A DNA stretch of 64,000 nucleotides. It comes from Poindextera sp963706385 (GTDB lineage: Bacteria; Pseudomonadota; Alphaproteobacteria; Caulobacterales; Caulobacteraceae). The notes below the pieces were generated by a model that saw nothing but the letters and a program-made list of their open reading frames with translations, ran no database searches and was not told where the DNA came from. The stretch spans positions 2,604,001-2,668,000 of the forward strand of contig OY970153.1 in assembly GCA_963706385.1 (NCBI GenBank). Reading direction: 5' to 3'. The stretch's first letter is position 1. The number at the start of each line of letters is the position of its first letter. The translations under genes were made by a program, and so were the position numbers. Shown in pieces: positions 8,669 to 17,463 of this stretch.

Positions 8669-8951
8669 GGTCGCGCGCACCTTGGCTTGGCGATCGCCGG
8701 GCGACAACGGCTTTGTCGGCCCGGCGCCCGCCCCGCGCGCGGCTTTGCATTGACGAGGCCCTCGATCGGCCCTATTCGCCGCGCCTTGCCGGGCTGTGAC
8801 AGCCCTTCACGGCGCGAGCGAGCGATGCGACGCCTTCGACGATCCATGCTCTCGCGGACTCGGCTCCGCGACTGAACGCCCGAATCTGCGGCCTTGGCGC
8901 GCGCGTCATGATTCGGGACCAGACCCCTCGCTCCTGTCTCCCGTGACGCTC

Positions 8952-9479
8952 ATGACCTCACCCCCGGCCCCCGCGCGGACCGCCTCGCCCAAGCTTCCGA
9001 CGCTTCTGCCTGAACAGGCCGCCGACGCGCGCCTGGTCGACGGCCTGATCGACCGCGCCTTCGGCCCAGGGCGCTACGCCAAGGCGGCCGAGCGGCTGCG
9101 CGAGCGCAACATCCCGCTGCTGGGCGCCTCCTTCGTCGCCTGGTCGCACGATCGGCTGGTCGGCTGCGTTCGGATGTGGCCGGCGCACATCGGCGACAAG
9201 GCCGTGGTGTTCCTCGGCCCGTTCGCGGTCGAGCCGGAATTCCGCAGCCTGGGGCTGGGCGCCGCCCTGATCCGCAAGGCGTGCGAGGCGGCCAGGGACG
9301 CCGGCCACGCGCTGATTCTGCTGGTCGGCGACGAGCCCTATTTCGCGCCCCTCGGCTTTCGCAAGGTCCCGCCGGGGCGCGTCCCGATGCCCGGACCGGT
9401 CGATCCGAACCGGGTGCTGGTCCTGGCTTTGACGCCGGGCGCGGATCAGGACCTGTCCGGGCCGGTGACCGCAGGCTGA
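8952..9479 (+). CDS. GNAT N-acetyltransferase, YhbS-like
   Basis: A 175-residue protein with a GNAT core: FLGPFAVEPEFRSLGLGAALIR contains the beta4 strand and acetyl-CoA loop, followed by ILLVGDEPYFAPLGF, the signature of the YhbS-type predicted acetyltransferases. The substrate is unknown. The ATG at 8952 lies at the start of the homologous region; in-frame codons upstream to 8796 are low-complexity and lack a ribosome site. The 283-base spacer to the divergent MFS gene holds a TTGACG/CTATTC pair (8750-8777) that could be a promoter, but I see nothing else in it. Confidence 0.83.
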   Translation: MTSPPAPARTASPKLPTLLPEQAADARLVDGLIDRAFGPGRYAKAAERLRERNIPLLGASFVAWSHDRLVGCVRMWPAHIGDKAVVFLGPFAVEPEFRSLGLGAALIRKACEAARDAGHALILLVGDEPYFAPLGFRKVPPGRVPMPGPVDPNRVLVLALTPGADQDLSGPVTAG

Positions 9480-9521
9480 GTTTCCGCGTGCGGTCGGCGG
9501 CGAGCCCGCTAGACTTGCGCC

Positions 9522-10100
9522 ATGACCAACGCGGCCGACGCAAAGACGGGCTTGGAGGGGGTGGCCGCGGCGGCGCGACAGGCGCCGGGGCGCGGCCTGC
9601 CGCCGGTGCACCTGTGGAACCCCGCCCACTGCGGCGAGATTGACATCGTGATTCGGCGCGACGGGGTGTGGTTCCATGAAGGCTCGCCGATCGGGCGCGA
9701 GGCCCTGGTGCGCCTGTTCTCAAGCGTGCTGCGCAAGGACCCCGACGGTTTCCACCTGGTCACCCCGGCGGAGAAGATGCGGATCACCGTCGAGGACGCG
9801 CCGTTCATCGCCGTGCGGGTCGACAGGGTGGGCGAGGCGCTGCGCTTCTTGACCAACGTCGGCGACGTGGTCGAGGCCGGGCCGGACAACGCCATCCGCG
9901 TCGAGGTCGATCCGGTCAGCGGCGAGCCGCGGCCCTATCTGCACGTGCGCCGGGGCCTGGAGGCGCGCATCCGCCGGCCGGTGTTCTACGAATTGGTCGA
10001 GCTTTCCGAGGAACGCCAGACCCCCGAGGGGCCGAGGCTGGGCGTTTGGTCCAACGGCGCCTGGTTTCCGGTCGGGCCGGCGCGGGCGCACCTGCCATGA
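9522..10100 (+). CDS. DUF1285 family protein
   Basis: A 192-residue cytosolic protein matching the DUF1285 family by EIDIVIRRDGVWFHEGSPIGR, LVRLFSSVLRKDPDGFHLVTP and VEDAPFIAV. The biochemical function is not established. Its stop overlaps the ATG of the NUDIX gene (ATGA at 10097-10100). Together with the downstream CCA transferase it forms a DUF1285-NUDIX-CCA operon, an arrangement common in Caulobacterales and Rhizobiales, so a link to nucleotide or RNA housekeeping is plausible. Confidence 0.88.
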   Translation: MTNAADAKTGLEGVAAAARQAPGRGLPPVHLWNPAHCGEIDIVIRRDGVWFHEGSPIGREALVRLFSSVLRKDPDGFHLVTPAEKMRITVEDAPFIAVRVDRVGEALRFLTNVGDVVEAGPDNAIRVEVDPVSGEPRPYLHVRRGLEARIRRPVFYELVELSEERQTPEGPRLGVWSNGAWFPVGPARAHLP

Positions 10101-10747
10101 CGGGCGCCGAGCTGCGGGCCTGGATCGTCTCCCACCTCGACCCGATCGAATCCTACGATCCCGCCGCGCGGGCGATGCATTCCGACTTCGACGCGGTGGG
10201 CGGCGTGCCCGCCGACGTGACGCTGAAACCGGCCGCCGTGCTGATTCCGCTGGTCGAGCATTCGGCCGGCCTGACCGTGCTGCTGACCCGCCGGGCCGAC
10301 ACCCTGCGCGCCCACACCGGCCAGGTGGCGTTTCCCGGCGGCCGCTGCGATCCGGGCGAGACGCCCTGGGAGACCGCGCTCAGGGAGGCGCAGGAGGAGA
10401 TCGGCCTCGATCCCGGCGCCGTGACCCTCGCGGGCCTGTCGACCCGCTACCAGAGCCTGTCCGGCTTCGACATCACTCCGGTGGTGGGCTTCGTGCGGCC
10501 GGGCTTTACGCTCAAGCCGAATCCGCAGGAGGTCGCCGACGTGTTCGAAACCCCGTTCGCTTTCCTGATGGATCCGGAGAACCACGAACGCCGCTCGCGC
10601 GAGACGGCGGAGGGGATGCGCCGGCACTTCTACGCCATGCCGCATGACGGGCGGCTGATCTGGGGGGTCACGGCGGGGATGCTGCGCATCCTATATGAGC
10701 GGCTGTACGTGGCGGCCGAGAAAGCGAGCGGCGATGAGCGGGGTTGA
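10097..10747 (+). CDS. CoA pyrophosphatase (NUDIX hydrolase)
   Basis: A 216-residue NUDIX enzyme of the CoA-specific branch. LLTRRADTLRAHTGQVAFPG is the UPF0035/NudL signature. The NUDIX box follows, with GRCDPGE, then REAQEEIGL containing the metal-binding glutamates. It is predicted to cleave CoA, acyl-CoA or oxidised CoA to phosphopantetheine and 3',5'-ADP. It is translationally coupled to DUF1285 by an ATGA overlap and overlaps the CCA transferase start by 14 bases. Confidence 0.88.
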   Translation: MTGAELRAWIVSHLDPIESYDPAARAMHSDFDAVGGVPADVTLKPAAVLIPLVEHSAGLTVLLTRRADTLRAHTGQVAFPGGRCDPGETPWETALREAQEEIGLDPGAVTLAGLSTRYQSLSGFDITPVVGFVRPGFTLKPNPQEVADVFETPFAFLMDPENHERRSRETAEGMRRHFYAMPHDGRLIWGVTAGMLRILYERLYVAAEKASGDERG

Positions 10748-11999
10748 GGCCGGCGAGAACATGGGCGTCAGGCCCTGGATGCGCGCGGCCGAGACGCAGG
10801 CGGTGATCGCGGCGCTGGAGGCGGCGGGCGGCGCCGGCTGCGCCCGCTTCGTCGGCGGCTGCGTGCGCAATAGCCTGACCGGCCATCCGGTGGCCGACAT
10901 CGACATCGCCACGCCCCTGACGCCAAGTCAGGTGATCGCCGCCCTGGAGGCGGCCAGGCTGAAGGCCGTTCCCACCGGAGTCGAGCACGGCACGGTCACC
11001 GCGGTTTCGGGCGGCAAGCCGTTCGAGATCACCACCCTGCGCCGCGATGTCGAGACCGATGGACGCCGGGCGGTGGTGGCCTTCACCGGCGATTGGGCGC
11101 AGGACGCCCAGCGGCGCGACTTTCGCCTCAACGCGCTCTACGCGGACGCCGAGGGCCGGATTTTCGACCCCACCGGCCAGGGTCTGGCCGACGCGCGCGC
11201 CGGGCGGGTGGTGTTCGTCGGCGATCCGGAGACCCGCATCCTGGAGGATGGCCTGCGCATCCTGCGCTTCTTCCGCTTTCTGGCCTGGTACGGGCGCGGC
11301 GAGCCGGATGGGCCGAGCCTTTCGGCCTGCGAGCGGCTGAAGAACCGGCTCGCCAACCTGTCGGCCGAGCGGATGTCCAAGGAACTGCTCAAGCTCCTGG
11401 AGGCGGACGATCCGCGCGGTGTGGTTCGGCTGATGGCCCAGACCGGGATCCTGGCGCTGACGCTGCCCGGCGCCGAGGGCCTGGCCCGGTTCGAGCGGCT
11501 GGTCGGCATCGAGACCGACCAGCTGTTCCAGTGCGATCCCCTGCTGCGCTTGGCGGCCCTCTTGCCGCGCGATCCGTCGGCAGGGCTGGCCGCGGCCGAG
11601 CGGCTGCGGCTGTCCAACGCCCAGCGCGACCGGCTGGTCGCCGCCCTGGGCAGGGAGCCCCGCATTGTCTCCTGGATGAGTCCGCGCGCGGCCCGGCGAG
11701 CGGTCTATCGGCTGGGCGCCGGCGCCTTCTGCGACCGGGCGCTCTTGGCCTGGGCCGCGTCCGACCGCCCGGCCGCCGGCGTCCAGTGGCGCGCGCTGCT
11801 GCCGATGGCCCAGACTTGGCCTCGGCCGGTCTTCCCGCTAACCGGCGAGGAGGTGCTGGCCGCCGGCGTGCCCAAGGGGCCGCTGATCGGCGAGGTGCTG
11901 GCCGAGGTCGAGGACTGGTGGATCGACCACGATTTCACCGCCGACAAGCTGTCGCTGGTCGAACAGCTCAAGGCGGTCGCCCAGGGGCTGGCCTATTGA
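10734..11999 (+). CDS. cca: CCA-adding tRNA nucleotidyltransferase
   Basis: A 421-residue class II nucleotidyltransferase that adds or repairs the tRNA 3' CCA end. It has ARFVGGCVRNSL (the GG nucleotidyltransferase motif; the usual GGxVRD aspartate is an asparagine), the catalytic DxD in ADIDIATPL, then RRDFRLNAL, followed by the head and neck helices with DGLRILRFFRF. The C-terminal portion is the all-alpha tRNA-binding body of the alphaproteobacterial form. The start may be ATG 10734 (overlapping the NUDIX gene) or ATG 10761, both in frame; the first is given because it keeps tight coupling with the upstream gene. Confidence 0.9.
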   Translation: MSGVEAGENMGVRPWMRAAETQAVIAALEAAGGAGCARFVGGCVRNSLTGHPVADIDIATPLTPSQVIAALEAARLKAVPTGVEHGTVTAVSGGKPFEITTLRRDVETDGRRAVVAFTGDWAQDAQRRDFRLNALYADAEGRIFDPTGQGLADARAGRVVFVGDPETRILEDGLRILRFFRFLAWYGRGEPDGPSLSACERLKNRLANLSAERMSKELLKLLEADDPRGVVRLMAQTGILALTLPGAEGLARFERLVGIETDQLFQCDPLLRLAALLPRDPSAGLAAAERLRLSNAQRDRLVAALGREPRIVSWMSPRAARRAVYRLGAGAFCDRALLAWAASDRPAAGVQWRALLPMAQTWPRPVFPLTGEEVLAAGVPKGPLIGEVLAEVEDWWIDHDFTADKLSLVEQLKAVAQGLAY

Positions 12000-12035
12000 G
12001 CCGGGCGGCCCGCCGCGCATGCAACAGGAGCCTTT

Positions 12036-12446
12036 ATGCTGCACCACTCCCGCTTCCAGCCTGATCCGGATCGCGTCGGCGAATGGCTGGCCTGCCTGTG
12101 GCAGGGACCCGCGCCGGCCGACTTGGCGGTGCGGCAATGGCTGTACCTGCCCGGCGAGCCGCGGAGCATGGTGATGCTGTGGGACGGCGGGGCGGAGGCC
12201 GAGGCCTTCGTCGAACGCGCGTTCGGCGGCTTCGGACGGATCGAGACCCAGGTGGTGAGCGACGCCACGCCCGGCATGGTTCTGGCCATCGCCCGGGACC
12301 TGGCCGGGTTCGAGCAGTGGATGCGCGAGCGCGGCGCCTCGGCCGGGGAGGTGGCGCGGCAGGTCGACCTGCGCCGGCGCGGCCGGGATGCGCCAGACCA
12401 GGCCGCCGCGGCCGCCGAGGGCCGCGCCTGGGCGTCAGGATCCTGA
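12036..12446 (+). CDS. Hypothetical protein
   Basis: A 136-residue soluble protein I do not recognise. It opens MLHHSRFQPDPDRVGEW and contains QWLYLPGEPRSMVMLWDGG and EAFVERAFGGFGRIETQ, a pattern recalling small ferredoxin-like/ABM-type alpha-beta folds, but no motif allows a function. It has a good ribosome site (caggag) and an ATG at 12036. It sits 36 bases after cca and 13 bases before the esterase, so it probably belongs to the same transcript. Confidence 0.65.
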   Translation: MLHHSRFQPDPDRVGEWLACLWQGPAPADLAVRQWLYLPGEPRSMVMLWDGGAEAEAFVERAFGGFGRIETQVVSDATPGMVLAIARDLAGFEQWMRERGASAGEVARQVDLRRRGRDAPDQAAAAAEGRAWASGS

Positions 12447-12459
12447 GCGGGAGGACGCG

Positions 12460-13533
12460 TTGGACGATGCCGAGCTTGACGACCTGGTGGTCCTGCTGCC
12501 GCCCTTGCTGCGCTCGCTCGAGGCGCTCGGCTTCGTCGCCCGCCATCTGAACCCGCCCGATTTCGAGGCGGTGATGGACGCGGTGGGCGCGCCCGATCAG
12601 GCCCTGCGCGCCGCCCGCCCCCGGCTGGCGGCCTGGCCCGAGCGGCTGGCGGGCGCCCGCGCCGGGCTGGAGGCCGCGAGCGACGCCGTGCTCGCGGGCT
12701 TCGACGAGCTGCGCGCCGCGCCGCATCAGCCGGACGAATTGCGCGCGGTGTTCCGCGCCCTGCGCCACGCCCCGCGCGCCCAGGAGGCGCTCTACCCGCT
12801 CGCCGCCGGCCTGCCGCCGGTCAGCCGCTTCTTCCTCGATCCGGCGTCGCGCGACGACCAGGATCTGCAGGCCCGCCTGATGCGCGCCGAGCCGCGCGAG
12901 GACACCGGCGTCTTCCACTTCGACAACGAACCGGGCGAGCGGGGCGGCTATTCGGCCTATGCGCCCGAATACTACGACCCCGACCGCGCCTGGCCGCTGG
13001 TCGTGGCGCTGCACGGCGGCGCCGGGAACGGCCGCGGTTTCCTGTGGAGCTGGCTGCGCGACGCCCGCGCCCGCGGCGCGATCCTGCTCGCCCCCACCGC
13101 CACCGGGCAGACCTGGGCGCTGGCCGGGCCCGACACCGACACGCCGAACCTCGCCCGCATCCTGGACCAGGCGCGCGGCCGCTGGAACATCGACCCGGCG
13201 CGGATGCTGCTGACCGGCATGAGCGACGGCGGCACGTTTTGCTATGTGAGCGGCCTGGAGGCGGACTCGCCGTTCACCCACCTCGCGCCGGTCTCCGCCT
13301 CGTTTCACCCGTTCATCGCCGAGATGGCGGATCCGGACCGGATGGCCGGCCTGCCGATCTTTCTGACCCACGGCGCGCTGGACTGGATGTTCCCCGTCGC
13401 CGTGGCGCGGCGGGCGCGCGAGGCCCTGACGGCGGCCGGCGCGCGAGTGACCTACCGCGAGATCGACGACCTGAGCCATTGCTATCCGCGCGAGGCGAAC
13501 GCGGCGATCCTGGACTGGCTGGGCGTCGGCTGA
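12460..13533 (+). CDS. Phospholipase/carboxylesterase-type alpha/beta hydrolase
   Basis: A 357-residue protein with an N-terminal helical region of about 140 residues and a C-terminal alpha/beta-hydrolase domain. LVVALHGGAGNG is the oxyanion-hole strand, GMSDGGTF the nucleophile elbow (serine), LTHGALDWMFP carries the acid and LSHCYPREA the histidine. This layout matches the predicted-esterase/LpqC group. The ester cleaved is unknown. The proposed start is TTG at 12460, chosen because GGGAGGA sits 5 bases upstream; the next in-frame ATG lies well inside the N-terminal region. It converges with the DsbA-like gene. Confidence 0.75.
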   Translation: MDDAELDDLVVLLPPLLRSLEALGFVARHLNPPDFEAVMDAVGAPDQALRAARPRLAAWPERLAGARAGLEAASDAVLAGFDELRAAPHQPDELRAVFRALRHAPRAQEALYPLAAGLPPVSRFFLDPASRDDQDLQARLMRAEPREDTGVFHFDNEPGERGGYSAYAPEYYDPDRAWPLVVALHGGAGNGRGFLWSWLRDARARGAILLAPTATGQTWALAGPDTDTPNLARILDQARGRWNIDPARMLLTGMSDGGTFCYVSGLEADSPFTHLAPVSASFHPFIAEMADPDRMAGLPIFLTHGALDWMFPVAVARRAREALTAAGARVTYREIDDLSHCYPREANAAILDWLGVG

Positions 13534-13548
13534 CGAAAGCGATCGCGG

Positions 13549-14172
13549 CTAAGACGCGCCAAGCAGCCGTCGGCGGATGTCGTCCAGGTGCTCGCGGCCC
13601 CAATAGAGCTCGCCGTCGACGATCAGGCTCGGCACCCCGAACACGCCCGCCGCCTCGGCCTGTGCGCGGATCGCGTCATGCTCGCGCCGGCCGGCGCCCG
13701 CCAGATAGTCGGCGAAGCCCGTCGTCTCCGCCCCGGCCTCGCCGAGCACGGCGGCAATCACCCCGGCGTCCTCGATATCCAGATCACGGCGCCAGAAGCG
13801 CTCGAACACCCGATCGGAATAGGCGCGCAGCACGGCGTCGCCCTGGCGTTTGGCCCAGAGCAGGCCGATCGCGGCCAGCGAACTGTCCCAGATCTTGCGC
13901 GTGCCCAGCACGGTCAGGCCGCGCTTGTTGGCTTGGCGGCGGCAATCCATGTAGGCGTAGCGCACCTTGCGCCATTGATGCGCGTCGCGCTGGGACGCGG
14001 TCACCTGGCCGTCGGCGCCGAGCTCCGCGGCCCCGAGATAGCTTGGAATGTCGAGCGTGTAGGGCAGCCAGTCGAGCCGGGCGCCGCAGGCCTCGGCCAT
14101 CTCGTAGATCGGGTCCTTGGCCAGATAGGCGTAGGGGCTCTTGTAGTCGGTGTAGACCGTCACCGTGCGCAT
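13549..14172 (-). CDS. DsbA-family thioredoxin-fold protein (HCCA isomerase-like)
   Basis: A 207-residue protein of the DsbA/2-hydroxychromene-2-carboxylate isomerase (kappa-GST-like) family. It opens VTVYTDYKSPYAYLAKDPIY, where the usual CxxC is replaced by SPYAY, and contains LDWLPYTLDIPSYLG and the closing GVFGVPSLIVDGELYWG with the cis-proline. Such enzymes use glutathione as cofactor in isomerisation of aromatic degradation intermediates. The substrate here is unknown. The ATG at 14172 has GAGG upstream. It is divergent from the phosphatase gene. Confidence 0.82.
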   Translation of the reverse strand: MRTVTVYTDYKSPYAYLAKDPIYEMAEACGARLDWLPYTLDIPSYLGAAELGADGQVTASQRDAHQWRKVRYAYMDCRRQANKRGLTVLGTRKIWDSSLAAIGLLWAKRQGDAVLRAYSDRVFERFWRRDLDIEDAGVIAAVLGEAGAETTGFADYLAGAGRREHDAIRAQAEAAGVFGVPSLIVDGELYWGREHLDDIRRRLLGAS

Positions 14173-14304
14173 CCGTCCGCCTCGCCGTGCAAGAATTCTG
14201 GGGTTTGCCGGTTCTTGTCGCCATACTCGCCCCATGCAAGCGCTTAGAGACCGGATATCGGCCAATCTCGCCGCCTGGGCGGCCGAAAAGAGGACCGGAA
14301 CGAC

Positions 14305-15060
14305 GTGCTGGTGAACAATTTTCGCGATATCGGCGGCTATCCGTCACGGTTTGGCGGGACGGTTCGGACCGACCGCGTGTTCCGCTCGGCCCAGCCGAGC
14401 GACTTCGCCGCCGAGGCGCTGCGTGGCCTGCTGGAGCTGGATTTCAAGCTGATCGCCGATCTGCGCCACCCGGCCGAACAGGCGGGCGCGCCGTCGCCCT
14501 GGCCCGCCGCCTACGCCGAGCGGATCGTGCGCCACACCGAGGCGGAAGCCGGCCTGGAGGCGCCGCACCTGGCGATCATGGCGATGCGGCCGAGGGATGT
14601 GGCGACGGCGGACGCCTATTATCTGCAACTGTATGAAGACCTGCCCCATGACCCGGCCTATCGGCGCATGTTCGCCCAGGTGCTCAATACGCTGCCGGCG
14701 CTGGACGGGCGCGCGCTGATCCACTGCACCCTGGGAAAGGATCGCACCGGGGTGTTGGTGGCGCTGATCCATTCCGTCCTGGGCGTGTCGCCGGAAGACA
14801 TCCTGGAGGATTTCATCAAGTCCGGCGCGGCCAACGACTTCGGTCCCGCCCAGGCCGAGGTCCTGAAGCGGGTGCGGCGGGAGCATGGATTCGACATGCC
14901 GATCGAGGTGCTGAACCGGCTGATCTCGGTGCAGGAAACCTATCTGCCGCGCTTCTTCAACTCGCTGAACCGCGCCGGCGGGGTGGACCGCTTCCTCGAC
15001 GAGATCGGCGTGACCGAGGCGGGTCGCGAAAGCCTTCGGGCCGCGATGCTGGAGCGCTGA
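14305..15060 (+). CDS. Tyrosine-specific phosphatase family protein
   Basis: A 251-residue phosphatase with the signature loop HCTLGKDRTGV (CX5R). The GKDR variant is typical of the MptpB/Y_phosphatase3 group, which can act on phosphotyrosine and phosphoinositides. The N terminus NNFRDIGGYPSRFGGTVRTD is the family's opening motif and fixes the start: GTG at 14305 lies just before it, with a purine-rich aagagga upstream. The C-terminal helical part includes FIKSGAANDFG and the Tyr-rich LPRFFNSLNRAGG. The target is unknown. Confidence 0.88.
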   Translation: MLVNNFRDIGGYPSRFGGTVRTDRVFRSAQPSDFAAEALRGLLELDFKLIADLRHPAEQAGAPSPWPAAYAERIVRHTEAEAGLEAPHLAIMAMRPRDVATADAYYLQLYEDLPHDPAYRRMFAQVLNTLPALDGRALIHCTLGKDRTGVLVALIHSVLGVSPEDILEDFIKSGAANDFGPAQAEVLKRVRREHGFDMPIEVLNRLISVQETYLPRFFNSLNRAGGVDRFLDEIGVTEAGRESLRAAMLER

Positions 15061-15091
15061 GCCGCGGTCATCGCCCCGATCGGCCCTGGCG

Positions 15092-16558
15092 TTAGGGCGA
15101 AGCGGTCTTCGGCAGGAGCTGCGCCTTCAGCGCCGCGCGCTCGATCTTGCCCATGTGGTTGCGCGGGAAGCCCTCGACCGAATGGACATGCACGTCGGCG
15201 ATTCCGGGCGGCAGGGCCGCGCGCAGCGCCGCCTGCAGATCGGCCGGGTCGATCGTCCGCCCGGACTGGATCGCGACATGAACGTCCTCGCCGTTTTCGC
15301 CGGGCGTGGAGAAGACGCAGACCGCTTCGGCGCCCAGCCGGTCCTGCAGCGCGGCCTCGATCGGCGCGGAGGCGATCTTGTCGCCCAGCACGTTGATCAC
15401 GTCGGTCACGCGGCCTTGCAGCGAAAGCCGTCCGTCCGCGCGCAGGACGCCGAGGTCGCCCGGATAGAAGAAACCGTCGCGGAAGAAGGCGCGACTGGTC
15501 TGCTCGTCGCCCAGATAACCGCTCACGCCGTTCGTGCGGACCCGGACGATCCCGGTCTCGCCGATCGGCGCCGGCCGGTCCTGGTCGTCGACCACCTGGG
15601 CCTCGCAGCCCGGATGGATCCGGTGCCAGGGCAAACCGTCGGCGGTTTCCACGGCGGTCGAGCAAAACGCTCCGGTTTCGGTGCAGCCGATGAAGGTCCG
15701 GACGTCGCGGGTCAGTCGCTCCCGCGCCGCGCGCCACTGGGCCGGCGGCAGGACGCCGCCGCCGACGAACAGGGTCACCGCGTCGTTTCGGACCGAATTT
15801 CCGGCCGCGGGGTCCAGCAGGTCGGCCAGCAGATGCGGCGTGGCGATAGCATGGGTCAGCCCGGGCGTGACGAGGAAGCGGCGATGTTCAGGGCCCTGCT
15901 GAAAACCCACGCTCGCGCCCAGGCTCCAGGCGCAGACCGGCATGTTGTGGCCGAGCGAGGTCCAGCCGCCAAAATCGAACACGCTCACCACCGAATCGCC
16001 GGTCAGCCCGAAGACCTCGGCGCGCTGACGAACGTCCCGCGCTTCCGCGGCCTGATCGATCAGCACCTTCTTGTAGGCCCCGGTGGTGCCGGAGGTGAGC
16101 AGGATATGCCCGCCGCCGGGTGTGGCGGCGATCGATTCGGCGCCGCGGAAATCGACCGCTTGCCAGCCGGCCGAAACGTCCGCCGGAACCAGGATCAGCG
16201 GCCCGCCGGCCCGAGCGGCCGCGGCGGCTAGGCCGGACCAGGCGTCGGCCTCGGTTGGAAGCAAGATCAGGCTGACCGGCCCCAGGCCCAGCATCGCGAT
16301 GGCCTCCGCCGACTGGACGATGACCGTCGTCACCCCCAGGCCGCGCAGCGCCAGGCCGATGATCCAGCCGTCGAACCGGTTGTGAACGCACAAGACCGCC
16401 GCGCGATCGCGACGGATCGCTTGTCTTTCGAAAAAAACTCGCGCCAGGAACACGAACGCGGCGAACTGTCGGTAGCTCACCGGCCGCCCATTGAAGATGA
16501 CGGCCGCCTTGTCCGGCGTCGCCCGCGCGTGGGCGAAGATGTCGCCGACAATCGCCAT
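15092..16558 (-). CDS. AMP-forming acyl/aryl-CoA ligase-like protein
   Basis: A 488-residue ANL-family adenylating enzyme. It has ILLTSGTTGAYKKVLID (P-loop, residues about 169-185), GCTETGAFC (adenine motif), FFYPGDLGVLRADGRLSLQG (hinge) and the C-terminal catalytic lysine in RNHMGKIERAAL. The natural acid is not evident and no acyl-carrier protein or CoA-pathway gene is adjacent. Its ATG shares an A with the hemF stop (TGATG, 16556-16560), so translation is coupled to haem synthesis, an unusual pairing. It ends head-on with the phosphatase gene. Confidence 0.8.
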   Translation of the reverse strand: MAIVGDIFAHARATPDKAAVIFNGRPVSYRQFAAFVFLARVFFERQAIRRDRAAVLCVHNRFDGWIIGLALRGLGVTTVIVQSAEAIAMLGLGPVSLILLPTEADAWSGLAAAAARAGGPLILVPADVSAGWQAVDFRGAESIAATPGGGHILLTSGTTGAYKKVLIDQAAEARDVRQRAEVFGLTGDSVVSVFDFGGWTSLGHNMPVCAWSLGASVGFQQGPEHRRFLVTPGLTHAIATPHLLADLLDPAAGNSVRNDAVTLFVGGGVLPPAQWRAARERLTRDVRTFIGCTETGAFCSTAVETADGLPWHRIHPGCEAQVVDDQDRPAPIGETGIVRVRTNGVSGYLGDEQTSRAFFRDGFFYPGDLGVLRADGRLSLQGRVTDVINVLGDKIASAPIEAALQDRLGAEAVCVFSTPGENGEDVHVAIQSGRTIDPADLQAALRAALPPGIADVHVHSVEGFPRNHMGKIERAALKAQLLPKTASP

Positions 16559-17436
16559 CAGGGCCAACGCACGATCGGCGGCATGGAGGAGAGGATGGTC
16601 TCGATGTTGCCGCCGGTCTTCAGGCCGAACATGGTGCCACGGTCGTAGAGCAGGTTGAACTCGACATAGCGGCCGCGGCGGACCAGTTGCTCCTCGCGCT
16701 CGGCTTGGCTCCACGGCTCGATCATCCGGCGCCGCGCGATCTTCGGATAGACCTCCAGGAACGCCTCGCCGACGTCGCGGGTGAAGGCGAAGTCACGCTC
16801 GAAGTCGCCGGAATTGTGCCGGTCGTAGAAGACGCCGCCGATGCCGCGCGGCTCGCCCCGGTGCGGCAGGAAGAAATACTCGTCGCACCATTTCTTGTAT
16901 CTGGCGTGCCAGTCGGGGTGGTGGGCGTCGCAGGCCCGGCGCATGGCGGCGTGGAACTCGATGGCGTCCGGCGCGTCCTGCCGGCGCTGCTCGTCCAGCA
17001 GGGGCGTCAGGTCGGCCCCGCCGCCGAACCAGCTCTCGGCGGTCGACAAAAAACGGGTGTTCATGTGCACGGCCGGCACCCGCGGCGAGCGCGGATGGAC
17101 GATCAGGCTGATGCTGGTCGAGACGTAACTTGGATCTTTCTCGGCGCCGGGCATGGCGGCGGCCATCTCTGGGCTGAAGCGTCCGTTGGCCGAGGAAGTG
17201 TGCACTCCGGCCTTCTCGAACACCCGGCCGGAGAGGAAGCCCCCGACCCCGCCGCCGGCGCCGGTCTCGCGCGTCCAGGCCCGCCGCTCGAAGCGGCCGG
17301 GCTCGCCGGGATAAAGATCGGCCGGGGCGGCGTCCTCGATCGCCTCCAGGGTGGCGAAGATCCGGTCGCGCAGCGATTCGAACCAGGCGCGGGCGCGGGC
17401 GCGGCGCTCCTCGACGATGGCGGCGATCTCGGTCAT
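16558..17436 (-). CDS. hemF: Oxygen-dependent coproporphyrinogen III oxidase
   Basis: A 292-residue HemF that converts coproporphyrinogen III to protoporphyrinogen IX with O2 in haem synthesis. Typical motifs are GGGVGGFLSGRVFEKAGV, SLIVHPRSPRVPAVHMNTR, WFGGGADLTP, HARYKKWCDEYFFLPHR, ERGIGG-like PRGIGGVFYD and GRYVEFNLLYDRGTMFGL. Length is normal for the family. The ATG at 17436 has AGGA upstream and is preferred to the in-frame TTG at 17451. The stop overlaps the start of the following ligase gene. Confidence 0.95.
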   Translation of the reverse strand: MTEIAAIVEERRARARAWFESLRDRIFATLEAIEDAAPADLYPGEPGRFERRAWTRETGAGGGVGGFLSGRVFEKAGVHTSSANGRFSPEMAAAMPGAEKDPSYVSTSISLIVHPRSPRVPAVHMNTRFLSTAESWFGGGADLTPLLDEQRRQDAPDAIEFHAAMRRACDAHHPDWHARYKKWCDEYFFLPHRGEPRGIGGVFYDRHNSGDFERDFAFTRDVGEAFLEVYPKIARRRMIEPWSQAEREEQLVRRGRYVEFNLLYDRGTMFGLKTGGNIETILSSMPPIVRWP

Positions 17437-17463
17437 GCGCGTCCTTGCCAACTTTATTTGGCT

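Noticed and set aside
8750..8777. TTGACG and CTATTC as a promoter for the YhbS-like gene
   Set aside because: Spacing of 16 is acceptable, but the -10 box is poor and it lies about 175 bases before the gene, so it is not listed as a feature.
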